From positions 203,066 through 267,065 of the forward strand of contig JAACJM010000109.1 in the NCBI GenBank assembly GCA_013368315.1: a stretch of DNA of 64,000 nucleotides, given 5' to 3'. This document shows, one piece after another, positions 12,166 to 23,946 of the stretch. This stretch comes from Tetrapyrgos nigripes. Taxonomy: Eukaryota; Basidiomycota; Agaricomycetes; Agaricales; Campanellaceae. A program made the position numbers and the translations under genes. Each line of letters opens with the position of its first letter. Position 1 is the first letter of the stretch. Below the pieces are notes generated by a model. The model searched no databases and was not told where the DNA came from. It worked only from the letters and a program-made list of their open reading frames with translations.

Positions 12166-13357
12166 CTATCGGGTATACGTAGCTCTCAATAGAATTTTTA
12201 TTTTTTCCTGATGAATGCGCTCAATAGAAAAGTCATCATCCTGGCCTGAGGTGGAGGGAGCAGTCGTTGTTTGGGATTGGGAAGCTGCTGGTACAGTGGG
12301 TTTTGTTGCTGAAGACTCCTCTGCAAACACTGCCTGTAAGATATCTGAGTCAACATTGATAAACTTTGCTGCTGATAAAAGTGAACTGATATTTTTAGCG
12401 GCACTCGAGTTCTCTTCTTCGTCTTCAGATGTCTCTTCACCCGACAGCCAAGTATCATCTTCATCTATTGGTACCTTCTCACTGCCATCTAGCTTCTTCA
12501 CATCTTCACTGTCCCTGTCTGATGCCTTCCCACCATAGACCTTGTGCTTGAGATTGCAAAACTTTTTCACTTTCACGGGGACGCTGTTTGACAGAGCATC
12601 ACGACGCTGCGACATAACAGACTCAATGAATGGATGAGAAGGCATAACACGATGTACAATTTGCTCCTCTTGACGATTGAATTGATAAACCATTGTCTTG
12701 CCCCCCATCGTTTCAATAGACATCCGGTTGCGATTGGCTGGAGTGAAAGTAGTAAATGTCAACCCAGTGCCCTCATCAGCCATGGGATTGATGCATATAG
12801 CATAGAGCTTGATGGCGAGATACTAGAGTATACAGTTCATAAGCTTGGAGTCATTATATGAAACAAAAAACACATACCGGGAGAATAACAGAAGTGCCAT
12901 TGTTAGTGAGAGAATTTCTCCACCAAATGATGGTTTTTTCCGTTGATGCATCGAGAGGGAATGGGTTGTCGAATGGGTATCAGCCCTGCAAGTAAGCCTT
13001 GAGCTCGTTTGAGAGTTGAGTAAAGAGGTCCTTTGCACAGCCTTGCCAAACAGTAAACTCTTTCTGCTGGCCATAGCGGGCCTCATTACTGGCAACTTCA
13101 GCAAGATATTTGAATACAAAACAGTAAAGCCGGAGATGACAAATGCCTGTCTCTTTCAAGCGAGATACAGTGGTAGAGTCGGTAGGAGTCAGAGGGCCAA
13201 TGTCGCTACAGCGATAAGATACACCACACTGTACAACCTTCCACTGGGAGTGAAGAGCTGCACAGAACGTTGGTTCAAGATATCGTTTGGTCAGGGATTG
13301 AATGGGGCTGGGTAGGTTATTTACCAGTGAAAAACGTTTGGGAATTCTGGCATCCAC
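12166..13357 (-). pseudogene. 5'-truncated hAT transposase relic
   Basis: The minus strand encodes the C-terminal hAT dimerisation region. Landmarks are YPFDNPFPLDASTEKTIIWW, then after an intron (about 12892-12837) LAIKLYAICINPMADEGTG and FTTFTPANRNRMS. A Ser/Glu-rich tail follows to the stop at 12166. The upstream part (13340-12983) reads VVQCGVSYRCSDIGPLT and LYCFVFKYLAEVASNEARYG. An in-frame TGA at 12982-12980 lies between ELKAYLQG and YPFDNPF. The N-terminal DNA-binding domain and most of the catalytic RNase H-like fold are absent. The first plausible codon of the open frame (13357) is GTG, so no proper start exists. It cannot be an active transposase. Confidence 0.72.
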
Positions 13358-15352
13358 GTGATCTCATTTATTCTTTAAAACCCACGTGTCGCTAATTTGA
13401 CCTCGTCCTTCACTTCCACCAGTCATCTTCAACAAGTCTGACTGTGAGTTTTCTTTCAAACTCCTTTACTGACGCATTTTTCCCTTTCAGGTTAAAAACA
13501 GAGATCATAATGTGAACCAGGGTGGGTTGGCCGCCGTCCCTGGAGTATCCGAAAGGATCGATCGTTATTGACCTCCAGTTTGACCTCTCAAACTGCTACG
13601 ACATTGACGTCGAGTTACACAGTAGTCCTGTGTATTTTTTCCCTGTATCCTCTGGCCGTTGTTATGCCGCATGAGGATACGTATTCATCTAGGACAATGT
13701 CATGCTATGGGTGTTCTAGAACTTGAATATTGGAATTTGGTCTATACGGTGTGTGTTTGTATGCTTTCTTGGTCCATCTTAAACTGACGAATTTGCAGGT
13801 TTCTGTTTTGTATCATGCTTTACAAAGTCACTTTGCTCTGCCGCCTTGGGTATATGTACCCTAGGAAGACGGTATGTGTTGTGGCAGTCTGTGGTTACCC
13901 TTCTTATGACTGTTATCTGTCACAGTCCTTGTACTCCCTCCCTTCACCGTCACCCTCGTTAACAACAGATGATGATGACAATGTGCGTCCATCTGATGAG
14001 CATTGTTCCTGCTTCCTTTGTGATTCAGGAATATTATGACGGCAGCTTGCTATACCTTAGTATGTGGCCATTTGTTGTCTCTACGGCTGTCCTAATGATC
14101 ATGTGGTTGCAGGCCCAATTTACTTTACCATCCTATGATACATAACTTCATATGTTACATGCTTTTTATCATTCTTCCTTGGCACGTGCCCCTCATCCTT
14201 TTGAAGTACTGTAGAATTATTATTTCTGGTAACCTTTCTACTTTAAGAGTGACTTTGGGCTTTCTGATTTTAATGGTGACTTTGGACTTGAAGAAATGAA
14301 GTTCGAAGTTTGAAGCCTGTGATTATTTTTTATGGACTCACTAACCCTAATCTAAGGTAAGGTAAGGTCGCTTTGGTGTCATTGTCACGCCGCCGCTCTT
14401 GCCTTGTCCAACATTCCATATGTATATCATCCATCCGTTGCTAACTAATTAATCTCGTCTCTCAAAGACTGTGACCACGCTCCAAGGCACTTGGACCTAA
14501 AGACCATATGGAGGCACAGAACGTTGCAGTGAAGGTTATGACGCTGATGTGTCGCATGTAAGTGTCAGGAATCCTTTCTTGCCTTGTTTTGTTCTTCTCG
14601 TCTTGCATTTTTTTCTTTTTCTCTTTGGTAGTCTTTTTCGTTTCACCATTTCGAGTTTTGGAGTTGACAGGGATTGCTGACTTTTCCCTCAGAGATCTTT
14701 TTGCCTACTTTCTTTCAGATGGGTATCTTCTACGCCTACAATAACATTAGGTACACTGACACCTGTGCCCATGCATATGCCTTACGTCAACACCAAAACC
14801 TATGTCGACGCCAAATCGTCACCTACATCAACATTAATGTCAATATCAATGTCTACACTTCTCAACACCTACAACTACAACTCTCTCACCCTCAGCTGAC
14901 CACCAGCCGTCCTGTTTCCTTTGTCGACTGTGAGCTCCCCACCGAGTTATGCGACAGCCATGGATTTGGAAAGGAAGGTACGTCTATCTCTTTACATTCT
15001 CCCCACCCTCTCAGCCTAGCTTTTGTTGACATTATTGTACTACTATCAGCTCATCTTCAAGAAGGTGAAAAGGTTCTTTGCCGAGTTCCAGAAGAACCAA
15101 GCCACGACTTCGCCAGAACCCACTCAAGTTGACGCTCTGGGCCCCAATCTCTTCGGCTCTTGAGAGGTGGATATGCTACCATACCTCATGCAGCTGAGTT
15201 TAGGTGTTCTGAGTCCACTCAAAACTTCAATGACATCGCATTTGCAGGCCAATAAGTGTGGCTGTGCATGGATCGTTGGCATCGATTTGTGCACAGCCAC
15301 AACATTACATTGGCTCATTCCACCTGGGGTGACATAGGCTCTGGCACTGTGT

Positions 15353-15464
15353 ATGAGGAAAGCGGTTGGAGAAAGGACTGCAAATGACGTCGTACCACGA
15401 GGAAAGCGGTTGCAAAAGGGAACTGTGAATGACGTTGTACCATGAGGAAAGCAGTTGGAAAAAA
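15353..15464 (+). repeat. 44-bp tandem repeat, about 2.5 copies
   Basis: The unit begins ATGAGGAAAGCGGTTGGAG and ends AATGACGTCGTACC. Copies start at 15353, about 15397 and 15442; the third is cut short. Each copy contains ACGTCGT or ACGTTGT, differing by a C/T change. Confidence 0.8.
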
Positions 15465-15676
15465 TTTACACTATTTTAGACAGCTCCTTTCCTTTAAAAG
15501 TGGAATGCCTACCGCTACTACTTCACTTGTCCCCTCCTACCAATGGCTCAGGCTGCTGCATTACCCCCCTCAGAATCAGCCTGTACAAATCATCCCCCTC
15601 CCCCGGGGCGAGTGGGCAATTTCATTCAACCATCCAACAGAGCATCCACTGCCCGCCAGATGGAAGGAGAATCGAA

Positions 15677-15896
15677 GTGAGTAATTCCATCTAACGTGGG
15701 CAAGGTTGTTAACTTGATGAAAACTTGTAGCTAATACCTACAACTCTATAGCGGAAGTCCTGAAATATAACGGCATTGGTCACTGCAGATATCGATGGGC
15801 TCAACCACCTTACAAACAATCCACCGTCCACCGAAAGGAGCACTGGGGTGAGTAATTTGATCTAACATGGGCAAGGTTGTTAACTTGATGAAAACT
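15677..15896 (+). repeat. Duplicated 50-bp intron-like sequence
   Basis: GTGAGTAATTCCATCTAACG plus about 30 further bases (15677-15726) recurs at 15848-15896 with five or six differences. Both copies start with a GT donor-like hexamer and contain AAGGTTGTTAACTTGATGAA, so an exon-intron unit was probably duplicated about 171 bp apart. Confidence 0.75.
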
Positions 15897-17812
15897 AGCT
15901 CGCACCTACCAAGCCTTTCATCGTGACTTGAAAACTCGATGTAGAACGACTGTTCGACACTAGTAGTATATGTTATGCACCAAGGCAGATTATTACAATC
16001 CGTGGATGAAGGAGATCTGGTGTTTATCTTTGTGAAGTTGATTCAGGATTGCCGTGCTTTTTTTTCAGTCCGAAGCTACAGTATGGCGTGTATATGCACT
16101 TATAACACTACCGACTTTCTGCAAAAATGCTCAATATATTACTTTGGCCCATGCTTACAAAGCAATGAACCGAACGCGCTCACTGTCACTATTTGTCCTT
16201 CACCAACCCAAACACCATACACCTTTGTGAACAACAACCCCTCTGCCAACGCCTTTCCTGAACTCAACGCCAACACCTCACCCAACAGCTCCATCCTTCA
16301 GCAATGCTGGAACCAAGACTGGTACCATGGATCACTCACTCGTTCAAGGAGGTGAGTTCTCTTGTTCTCCTTCATAACACCACCTGACAGTGATGGAAGC
16401 TACTGCTGGACGAAATTTGGACCATAATCTTCCTACTGGTCCTGCATACTCGGCATAAAAGGTCTCTACTCTGGTTGAATAGTTCATCTAAGAAACTGAG
16501 GGAGTTGTAAGTGTTTTTTTTTCGTATGTCGCTGCCAGCCCAAGTGAAATCATTTCATGAAGTCTGGTGCACTTCACATTCAAGAGGATTTGTCTATCTA
16601 ATCCTGGATGCCTGGATTGTTCTGCACTACTGACCATTTCGATAAAGCTGTTGTCAAATTTTTGACGTTATGCAACGCCATCACAATCAAGGAATCATGC
16701 CCCATGCTTTCGACAGTTTTCCAGGATACAACATGTCTCCTTACCCATCTCGAACTCTAAGCCCCACTTGACTCTGCCAGTGATGCACACCACTTGCATC
16801 AGCTTCGATTTCCTGTACTGCGGGAATATCAAGGTGATATTTCACATATATGCGAGGCAACAGGAGATGCTTTTACTGGTAATGTCTGCATTGACTTCAC
16901 TGGTAACATCTACTACGTGGACTGGATTGCATCCATCGCTACCCTGTATCTCCATTCTTCATTCACTGAACTTGCACATCGCACGACTGGAGAACACTTT
17001 TGTTTGCAGGGGCTGGTGCAGCTCAGTTCCTAAGAGATGCATAGATTCTGTGCAAGGAAGAAGGGTTGGATTTTGAGCCATTGGTATGGCACGGATGCCT
17101 CACGCAGGCAAGATGTGGCATTAAAAGAGAAGACGATGAAGGAAACAGTGAATTGGACTTCCTGGTTGTTGAGTTGGAGCAGGGCACAGAGTTTCCTGTC
17201 TTTCTGGGAGTGTTGCTGACCTTTGTGAGGAGCATGGAGAAGATAGCAAAAGCATGATGGATAAATATGTAAATATGTCTTGACGGAGTGTCTCAGTGGT
17301 TGGAATAGCAGTCTGTGGGCTGAGGCCAATCAAATTGTCGACAAGTACCGGAAGGATTGCATGACAGAATGAGAGAACAAAGAGTGGACTATTGTAGTGA
17401 AAGGAGTGTGTGTACCTTACGCGTGCCGACGTGGATGACTTGACGCTAAATTGATTTTTTTTTCTTATAGGCTGCTTCTGCATAACTTGCTGACTTGGGG
17501 GTACATGTGGTCTTGATATTTTCATTTGCACTGGACACTGTATAGGCCTGTATCTACATATATGACTCCATTGGTGGGACCCTCATGGCCAGGTTAATGC
17601 TCCTCTTCCTCCTCCTCCTCCATATAACAGTTGTACCTATTGTCCAACATAATGTGATCTAAGTAGATTTTTGACTGTGACCACATTGCCTTAGTTAGTT
17701 TGGAAAACGACTATGACAGTAGGCAAACCGGACAGCCAGCAATCACGAGACCAGTCTGACTCTTCGCACACACCACAAACCCCTCTCTCTCGGTCAGGAC
17801 TAAGCCGCTCAA

Positions 17813-19448
17813 ATGGCTGACGAGTCACACTTTCAGCCTGGGTCAATTCAGCTCCTCCATGAATTTCCACTGGAGAGTGCTCTAACTACCTTGTCATGGC
17901 AGAAACTGATAGACCTCCTCCATGAATTGTACCATGTATGCTGTCCACCCTTCATCAGCCTTGGATTAGTCTGATTCCCTTCACTCAGAATTTTTTGCTA
18001 ACCGTCCGAGGCAAAGGAGAAATAGAGTGGAGAAGTAGCATGGATTTCAGGGCAGATTGTCAAAAACGGCTTGGCGACTTCAAAAACGCACAGAGTCTTT
18101 GGCGTATCAAACCATTCCTAACACCGTTCCTCATCATCGACAAACTCCTATTTGTCCATGGACTAGTGCTAGACTGCAAGATTCTGAGAGATAGCAATTT
18201 TCCTTGTGGCAGTGATATAGTGCGTAGTGTACCAGTCCACGTCGGTGCTGTGTAACCTCATAAACCTTTGTCAGAGTGGCCTGGCATCTCTCAAAAATGA
18301 CTGGATGGATGCAATCTGGATATTCAAAGAGTTTGAAAAGGCAGAAGTTGTCCGCAATGCACAGGATTCTCAATGGTCAAATCTTGACTCCAATGTGACC
18401 GGCACTTGGCTCCTACATGGATTGACGCGGGCTAGTCAACATGAATCCCTAATCAAGGCAGAAACCAACCTCATTTATGCTGCAATACATATATGGTGGT
18501 TGCTGGAGGTGGGTTCCACCGACTGCGATATCTTTCACTGTGCTCACGATTGTTTTAGGGCAATTTGGAACTCCCTGCTAATCTCACCGATTTGCCAATT
18601 TCAACAGAAGTGGGTATGGAGCTACCATCGTCAGGACGTAGTGTATCGAATCCCTTGCTACATGCGCTCTGCATATCCCTCTGGTCCTATTTGGGGGGGC
18701 TCTGTACATGGAATCACAGGTGATGTCGAGATTGAAGCTATTGAAGGTGTGTGACACCATTGGTTTGTTGGTCATTCACATAATGCATTCCCCAATAGGT
18801 CCACAAGGGATTGGGTAACTTGAGGGAGCAAATACATGACGACGTCTACCATAGGCTCTGGACTCACATGTTCGAGATTGCCCTTGGCCTGCACATGAAC
18901 AGTGGAATTGGATGGATATTGGAAGTTTTTATAGAAAATGCTCGGGAATGGATGGAAAGCAGTGATGATCCTTGTCGTTGGGGGCAGACTTTTTTCGATG
19001 GAGGTCAATCTCCTTAACTCTTTTCATATACATCTTCTCATACAACTGTTTCACAGCTTCCTCTGACTTTCTGAAGGAACATGCGTCAAAAATATCAGAA
19101 AGCCAAACTGGTGGCAGTGAGGTGCATGAACCAGCTTTTCAGTCATCAAGTAGGGCCTCTTCTGCTGCTCCAGGTTCCGTCAACCCAGATGACAGTGGCT
19201 TATCCCGCAAACGTCAAGCGTCAGAAAGTGATGTAGAAGAGGGCGGAGTTGGTCCTGATTGCAAGAAACGCCATGTTGTTACTCCTTCCCCTTCTCCTGA
19301 AGTATCCCCTTCCCTCTCAATCATTACTGACCAGGACATTGACATTCATAGTCAAGCGTCCTCTCCTCTCTCCCCCATTATCAATGAGGATGGTGATGAC
19401 CAAAATCTCCAGCAGCAGTTGTCATCTAGCCATGGATGGAGACATTAG
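17813..19448 (+). pseudogene. N-terminal half of a decayed gene, probably fused to the JmjC part
   Basis: The reading starts with MADESHFQPGSIQLLHEFPL and splices at about 17936 to NFLLTVRGKGEIEW. It passes SLWRIKPFLTPFLIIDKLLF, then an intron at about 18220-18271, SGLASLKNDWMDAIWIFKEF and an intron ending near 18558. It continues GNLELPANLTDLPISTEVG to a run of seven G at 18693-18699, where the frame is lost; six G would carry it into SVHGITGDVEIEAIEG and, after another intron, HKGLGNLREQIHDDVYHRLW. A Ser/Pro/Asp-rich linker follows (19060-19440) with a basic KRQASE stretch. The frame fails again near 19446-19490 and resumes in NRKSARLAGSNKAKAP. I do not recognise the N-terminal domain. The same order (Trp-rich domain, acidic linker, JmjC-like domain) and the lack of an intervening promoter suggest one gene with the next feature. 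Confidence 0.55.
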
Positions 19449-19493
19449 CACGGATGAGAATGAAAGTGAGGCTGATGATGAACCCAGGTCATC

Positions 19494-21671
19494 AATGAAG
19501 CAACAAAGCCGAACCGCAAATCAGCCAGACTCGCTGGCAGCAACAAAGCCAAAGCACCTGCCAAATCCCAACCGTCTACGAAAAAGAACGCTTACCGCTG
19601 CAAGAATACCACTAAGAGGAGCACTAAAGCTGGAAAATTTGATGGCATCACAGAGGTGAAACAGATCCAAGCTTTCAGGGTACGTGTCTTTGTTCCCATT
19701 TGTGTCCTTACCCAAGCAGACATTCTCCAGAAATCAAGCAGGGGTAAAATCAAAACCATCAAGCCATTGAAGCCAAAGGCAATTGAGGTTTGTTTCCTTC
19801 ACTGCATTGTATAATATTGGCTTCAAACTCACTATACTCCTTAGCGCAAGAAGGGCACCTTCACGGTGCCCGACATCAATGGTGAAGATTGGGTATTCGA
19901 ATATGCACCATATGTGAGTGACGATGGTGTGTGTTCTCTATGTCATTCTAACCTGTCTTTCACAGACAAATCCAGACAATAAAGCGCAGTCGACGCCGCT
20001 CAAGGATATGCAGGCGCTTGTTGATGTCATTGCAGAGCACAATAAGCATGTCAAATACATTGATAGTCTCGCAAAAATACGCAAAGACAACCCAAACCAA
20101 CTGTACATCTTTTATCTTGCCGAGACAGATTTCATAGCCCTGCCAAAGGAAGAGCAGCAGGAGATGGAAGCACGTTCACTCATATTGCTACATAGCAATC
20201 CCTGTTATAAGAGGAACAGCGATCTGAGCAGGGACATGCTGGAACATCTTGGAGATATGGATGACTTTGTTGAGGGCATAGGTAAGTCTGTTTCGCGAAC
20301 TGCCTGACACTGCTGACAGTGGTTATAGATTATTCAATGGCGAAAGAGGCGACAAGAGACACTAACCCGAAGGTGTGGGTCACTTTGGATGGGTTATGAC
20401 ATGAGCATCTGAAGGGGGATAAGGGAAAGATCCTCAACCTCCTCGACCTTCCTGGCCCTAGCCACGACCATCCCTTTCTCCCAGACCTGTACACAGATGC
20501 GCATGCAAGAACCCAGACACATTCTATTGATGCAGAAAGGGATGATTTGAATTTGTTGAAGTTTTTAACTTGGCATATCTGTGGAACGAAAGATTCCTCC
20601 TCACGCGTTCATGTTGATGGAGAGGGTCTGGGCACCCAGGTGACCTTGGAAAGTGGAGAAAAACTTTGGACAGTTCTTCTTCCTCCTAAAATGGATTTCT
20701 CTGCTTTCGCCAAAGTCAGCCCCTTTGAGAGGTTCACCATGGCTTGGATCAAGAAGTGTAAGCAGGCCAGCTTCAAAATGATTGGGTTAAGGTTGCGACC
20801 TGGTATGACTCTGTGAGTATCATTCCTGCTGTGGTCAAAGGAGCTGTCTGAGCATTTGCATAGAATCATGCGTCCGAACATGCCACACCACGTGGTGACC
20901 ACAGCATCCTCGCTCTGCCATGGGGCTCACTTCTATACCATGTCAACCATCAGTGATAGCGTCTACAGCGTATACAACAGCGCCTTCAACCGAGTGCTCG
21001 GGACAAACATATACCACCACAAGTATGCGGACCTTTTTGTCGACATATTGGGCCTGCTGTACAAAAAACTTCCAAAGGGCAAAACCTATCTGGATGATTG
21101 TGGCAGGGGCCATACAAAGCTTTCTCACCTTCCAAATGTCCTCAATTCTGATGGTCTTAACGATGTTCTGACCCTTATCAATTGGGTCGACTTCGGTCGC
21201 CTGCTCTTCCCGGAGTGTTATGGTATACGTATCGAGGACGTCACACCAAAGAATATCCAGTCTCGCTCTCAGGAGATCAAAGGCATCTTAGACTTGGGTT
21301 GTGCATGGGTGTTGGTCTTGTTGGAGTGGCTGGAGAAGTCTGTCGTCATCATCAGGAACAGCAATGGGGTGCCAGTCAATGTGCTTCGTTATCGCAAAAA
21401 GTACATGGCAAAGCAGGCTAAATACCTCCTGGTACTTGCAGATAGGGTTGCTAAGGCAATCCCTCGCGACAATTTTGAGCAGAATCTTCTGGAGGACTTT
21501 GCTAATGACCACCTGTTCTTGCAAGAGTTGGAGAAACTGAGTGACGCTGATGCCAATACGCTTGCACCTCTTTCCGATTTCACTGTGAAGGTCAAGTCTC
21601 AATCTGATCCCTTGGAGTTTGCAGAGTTAGAGAAAAAGTTGGTGAAATTTGCTCGTAAAATCCAGTCTTGA
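19494..21671 (+). pseudogene. JmjC-like (cupin) domain protein with an in-frame stop
   Basis: Exons: up to 19787, 19845-19913, 19966-20281, 20329-20812, 20864-21671. A basic Lys/Arg-rich start precedes GTFTVPDINGEDWVFEYAPY. The cupin core has the HxD pair in SSRVHVDGEGLGTQVTLESG (20609-20660), then LWTVLLPP. After the last intron come MRPNMPHHVVTT and SLCHGAHFYTMSTI with candidate third iron ligand His residues. JmjC proteins use Fe(II) and 2-oxoglutarate; whether this divergent fungal group is catalytic is not known to me. A TGA at 20397-20399 interrupts the frame between VWVTLDGL and HEHLKGDKGK; CGA to TGA would explain it. The long helical C-terminus (21250-21665) has no assigned function. 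Intact except for that stop. Confidence 0.7.
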
Positions 21672-22148
21672 GCCTAGTATTTCAGGATGTTTTGCTTCTT
21701 ACTATTGTTTGTTTGTTTTTCTCTGGACCATCCCCAACAACATGCCTCAAACTTTTGCCCTGTAGAATCACCTTACTGTCCAATGATTGCAAGTGGAGCC
21801 TGCGACATGAGCATTCTGAGTTCCTGCATGAAAAGCCCCTTCCATCTGTATTTGGCCTTGTTCAAAAGTATATATTTCTGTATGTACTATAGCTTTGCAG
21901 CCTTTTTCTGTGAAGAAAACAACAGTGTTTTGACTTTGGAAGTTACGATGCCAGGAGATGCGTCTTGAGCTTGAGCCCTTACATGATGAGTCGTGATGCC
22001 ATGCTACAGTGCTTTAATTAGAACATGGCGATGTCTCCAGGCTACTTCATCATCTGAAACCGCATAGTTTGGATGTGCCCACCTGCTCCAAGCCCTCTCG
22101 TTGTTATAAACCCACCTTGCATGAATCCTTCATGATTCCATATCTATC
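21672..22148. other. Spacer after the JmjC-like gene
   Basis: No gene recognised. Two open frames of about 75-90 codons overlap here in different frames and lack family features. Composition is like the UTRs around it. Confidence 0.35.
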
Positions 22149-23281
22149 ATGCCTTTCCGTTCCACCTCTGCACTGCCCAAACTGCCTTCTTTGGTGCTTG
22201 CTTCTGGGATCTATTCAGACCCTCCTACAATTATCTTCAATATCAATAGGCCTGCTACTCCTTGCCGTAGCACTTGTCTTCCACTCTCTAGTCCATTCAC
22301 AGATATGACCAACCGCATCGATATGAACGAGATATTTATGTTCAGCCAAGATCCCAATGGCGAGACCGTCATCTGTGATCCAGTCACCAACACTTACAAT
22401 GACCTTGAAAATCTCAATGGTGCTCATAGTGGCTACGAGGACCAGCGAACAGAATCAAGTATTGAAAGAGAGGATCGTAGGCGGGAGGACCTTCCCGCAC
22501 AAGCGTTCTGGGTTCCTCATCCATCCTGTCACTTGGATGACTCCCCTAGTACTCAGCCCGGGTCATGGGGCTCATGTTCCTCTCCACTTTATCAAGGATC
22601 GCCTTTTGATTATGGTGAGTAAATTTTTGTTACAAGAACAATTGCTACAGTGACTGTTCTTTCAAGATACTAATGGGGTGGAACAACATCAACCGGATTC
22701 TGAAGACCTCCCTGAAGAAATCCAACAATGACTGAAGAAAGAAAGGGAGGAGGCCGAGCAGGTGAAAAAGGAAAAGCTCAATAAAGCCAGGGAGGAGCAG
22801 CTGAAGAGAGATGAGGAAGCCAGGGAGGAGCGACTGAAGAGAGATGAGGAAACCCAGAAATCTCAGCACACTGAACTACTCTACTCTGGGCCAAAGTATG
22901 AGAGTGACTCAGACGACTCCCCTACTCAGCCAGGCTCAAGGTCCTCTGAGTCACCACTTTATCAAGGAGAGGCTTTTGATTATGGTGAGTGACTTTTTTT
23001 TTTGACATGAACACTTGCTATAGTGATTGTTCTTTCAAGATATTGGGGTGGAACAACATCAACTGGAAGAGGAGCTTGAAGAAAAGGAGCTGGAAGCAAT
23101 ATATCCTCCACTCCAGGTGGTTTCACCCCTCACCCTTCAACAATCTTCTCCAACCACCAGAACTCCACTGAAGAAATTTGTTTCTGAAAACCAAGATGTC
23201 TTCTCCCCTGGTTATCATGGTATCAAGCGAAAAACTAGGAGCTCTAAGACTCCAAGTCCCCGTAAACATCACTGTCTCTAG
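22149..23281 (+). pseudogene. Uncharacterised charged protein with internal exon-intron-exon duplication
   Basis: Exons: 22149-22615, about 22667-22986 and about 23040-23281. The N-terminus is Ser/Pro-rich. The middle exon has a charged heptad-like run (KKEREEAEQVKKEKLNKARE, then two copies of an EE(Q/R)LKRDEE unit), which predicts a coiled coil. The end of exon 1 (SPLYQGSPFDYG), the intron and the start of exon 2 (NGVEQHQ) recur as SPLYQGEAFDYG, a second similar intron and IGVEQHQ. A TGA at 22729-22731 breaks exon 2 (IQQ-stop-LKKE); the paralogous unit has CGA at the same place (GAGCGACTGAAG near 22827), showing the likely ancestral codon. I do not recognise the family. Confidence 0.55.
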
Positions 23282-23938
23282 ATCTCTGAGCAGGTGAACC
23301 TGTGAAGTGGATTACTGCCTTCTTTGCTTCCTCGCATTATTGCCTGCTTTACCGTATTATTCCTGATTCTGCTGTTATCATAACCACTTTCCTGCTGCTG
23401 TCTATCTGCTATCTACTTGTACAAAGTGTATCCCTAGACTTGTCGAGTCTCTAGTATATTTTTGTAGTTTTAGTTTTTACATGTATGCCTACTTGATTAA
23501 GTAGAATCTAAGCTTTTCCTGAGTCCTTACACCAATGTCTTTCACTTTCAAGACTCATCTTATCTGGCTACAACCAGCAGAAGGAATAATCCAAATGCAG
23601 AAACATGCTTGAAGGGAATGGTGAGTATCTGATGGAGCAGTGCGCTTCCAATTCCAATTGTGCTTCTCCTTGGCATCTTCATTCCTTTGGGTTACTGACT
23701 GACCTGACTCTCAAGGTCATACTAAAGGACAGTGTTGGACCAGGAAATGGACTTCTTTGATGGTAATCTTTAATCTCTGAGTTTATGCTAGTCAGCTAGG
23801 GCTGCCACCGTGTCTTCTCATGGTATCCTCAGCTCAGAATGACATGAATGTATCCCTTGTATCCCTCCACAATCTTCCAAGACCTTATTTACCATGCCAT
23901 TCTCCTCCTATCACTAAACTTGCTTGCGTTGCTCTCAA
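23282..23938. other. Pyrimidine-rich spacer
   Basis: No coding signal. It presumably holds the 3' UTR of the preceding gene. The final 8 bases of the flank (AACCCTCC, 23939-23946) are the left copy of the direct repeat around the foldback element. Confidence 0.4.
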
Positions 23939-23946
23939 AACCCTCC

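Larger units (their letters stand above)
13358..17812. other. 4.5 kb of degraded, exon-like fragments
   Basis: I find no intact gene. Short stretches look once-coding. One is MAQAAALPPSESACTNHPPP to QMEGES (15543-15676), ending at a GTGAGT donor. Another is MDLERK, spliced across about 14977-15049 to LIFKKVKRFFAEFQKNQA and ending FGS-stop near 15163. Asn/Pro/Thr-rich sequence lies at 16190-16330, and an open stretch with FTGNIYYVDWIASIATLYLH at 16794-17033. None joins into a recognisable family. Two local duplications are listed separately. The best reading is old transposon or gene debris. Confidence 0.4.

Noticed and set aside
12980..20399. TGA read as an amino acid (alternative code or selenocysteine)
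   Set aside because: Intact genes here end with TGA (aldo/keto reductase, carbonic anhydrase, DUF6698), and the internal TGA codons occur only in accessory genes with other damage.
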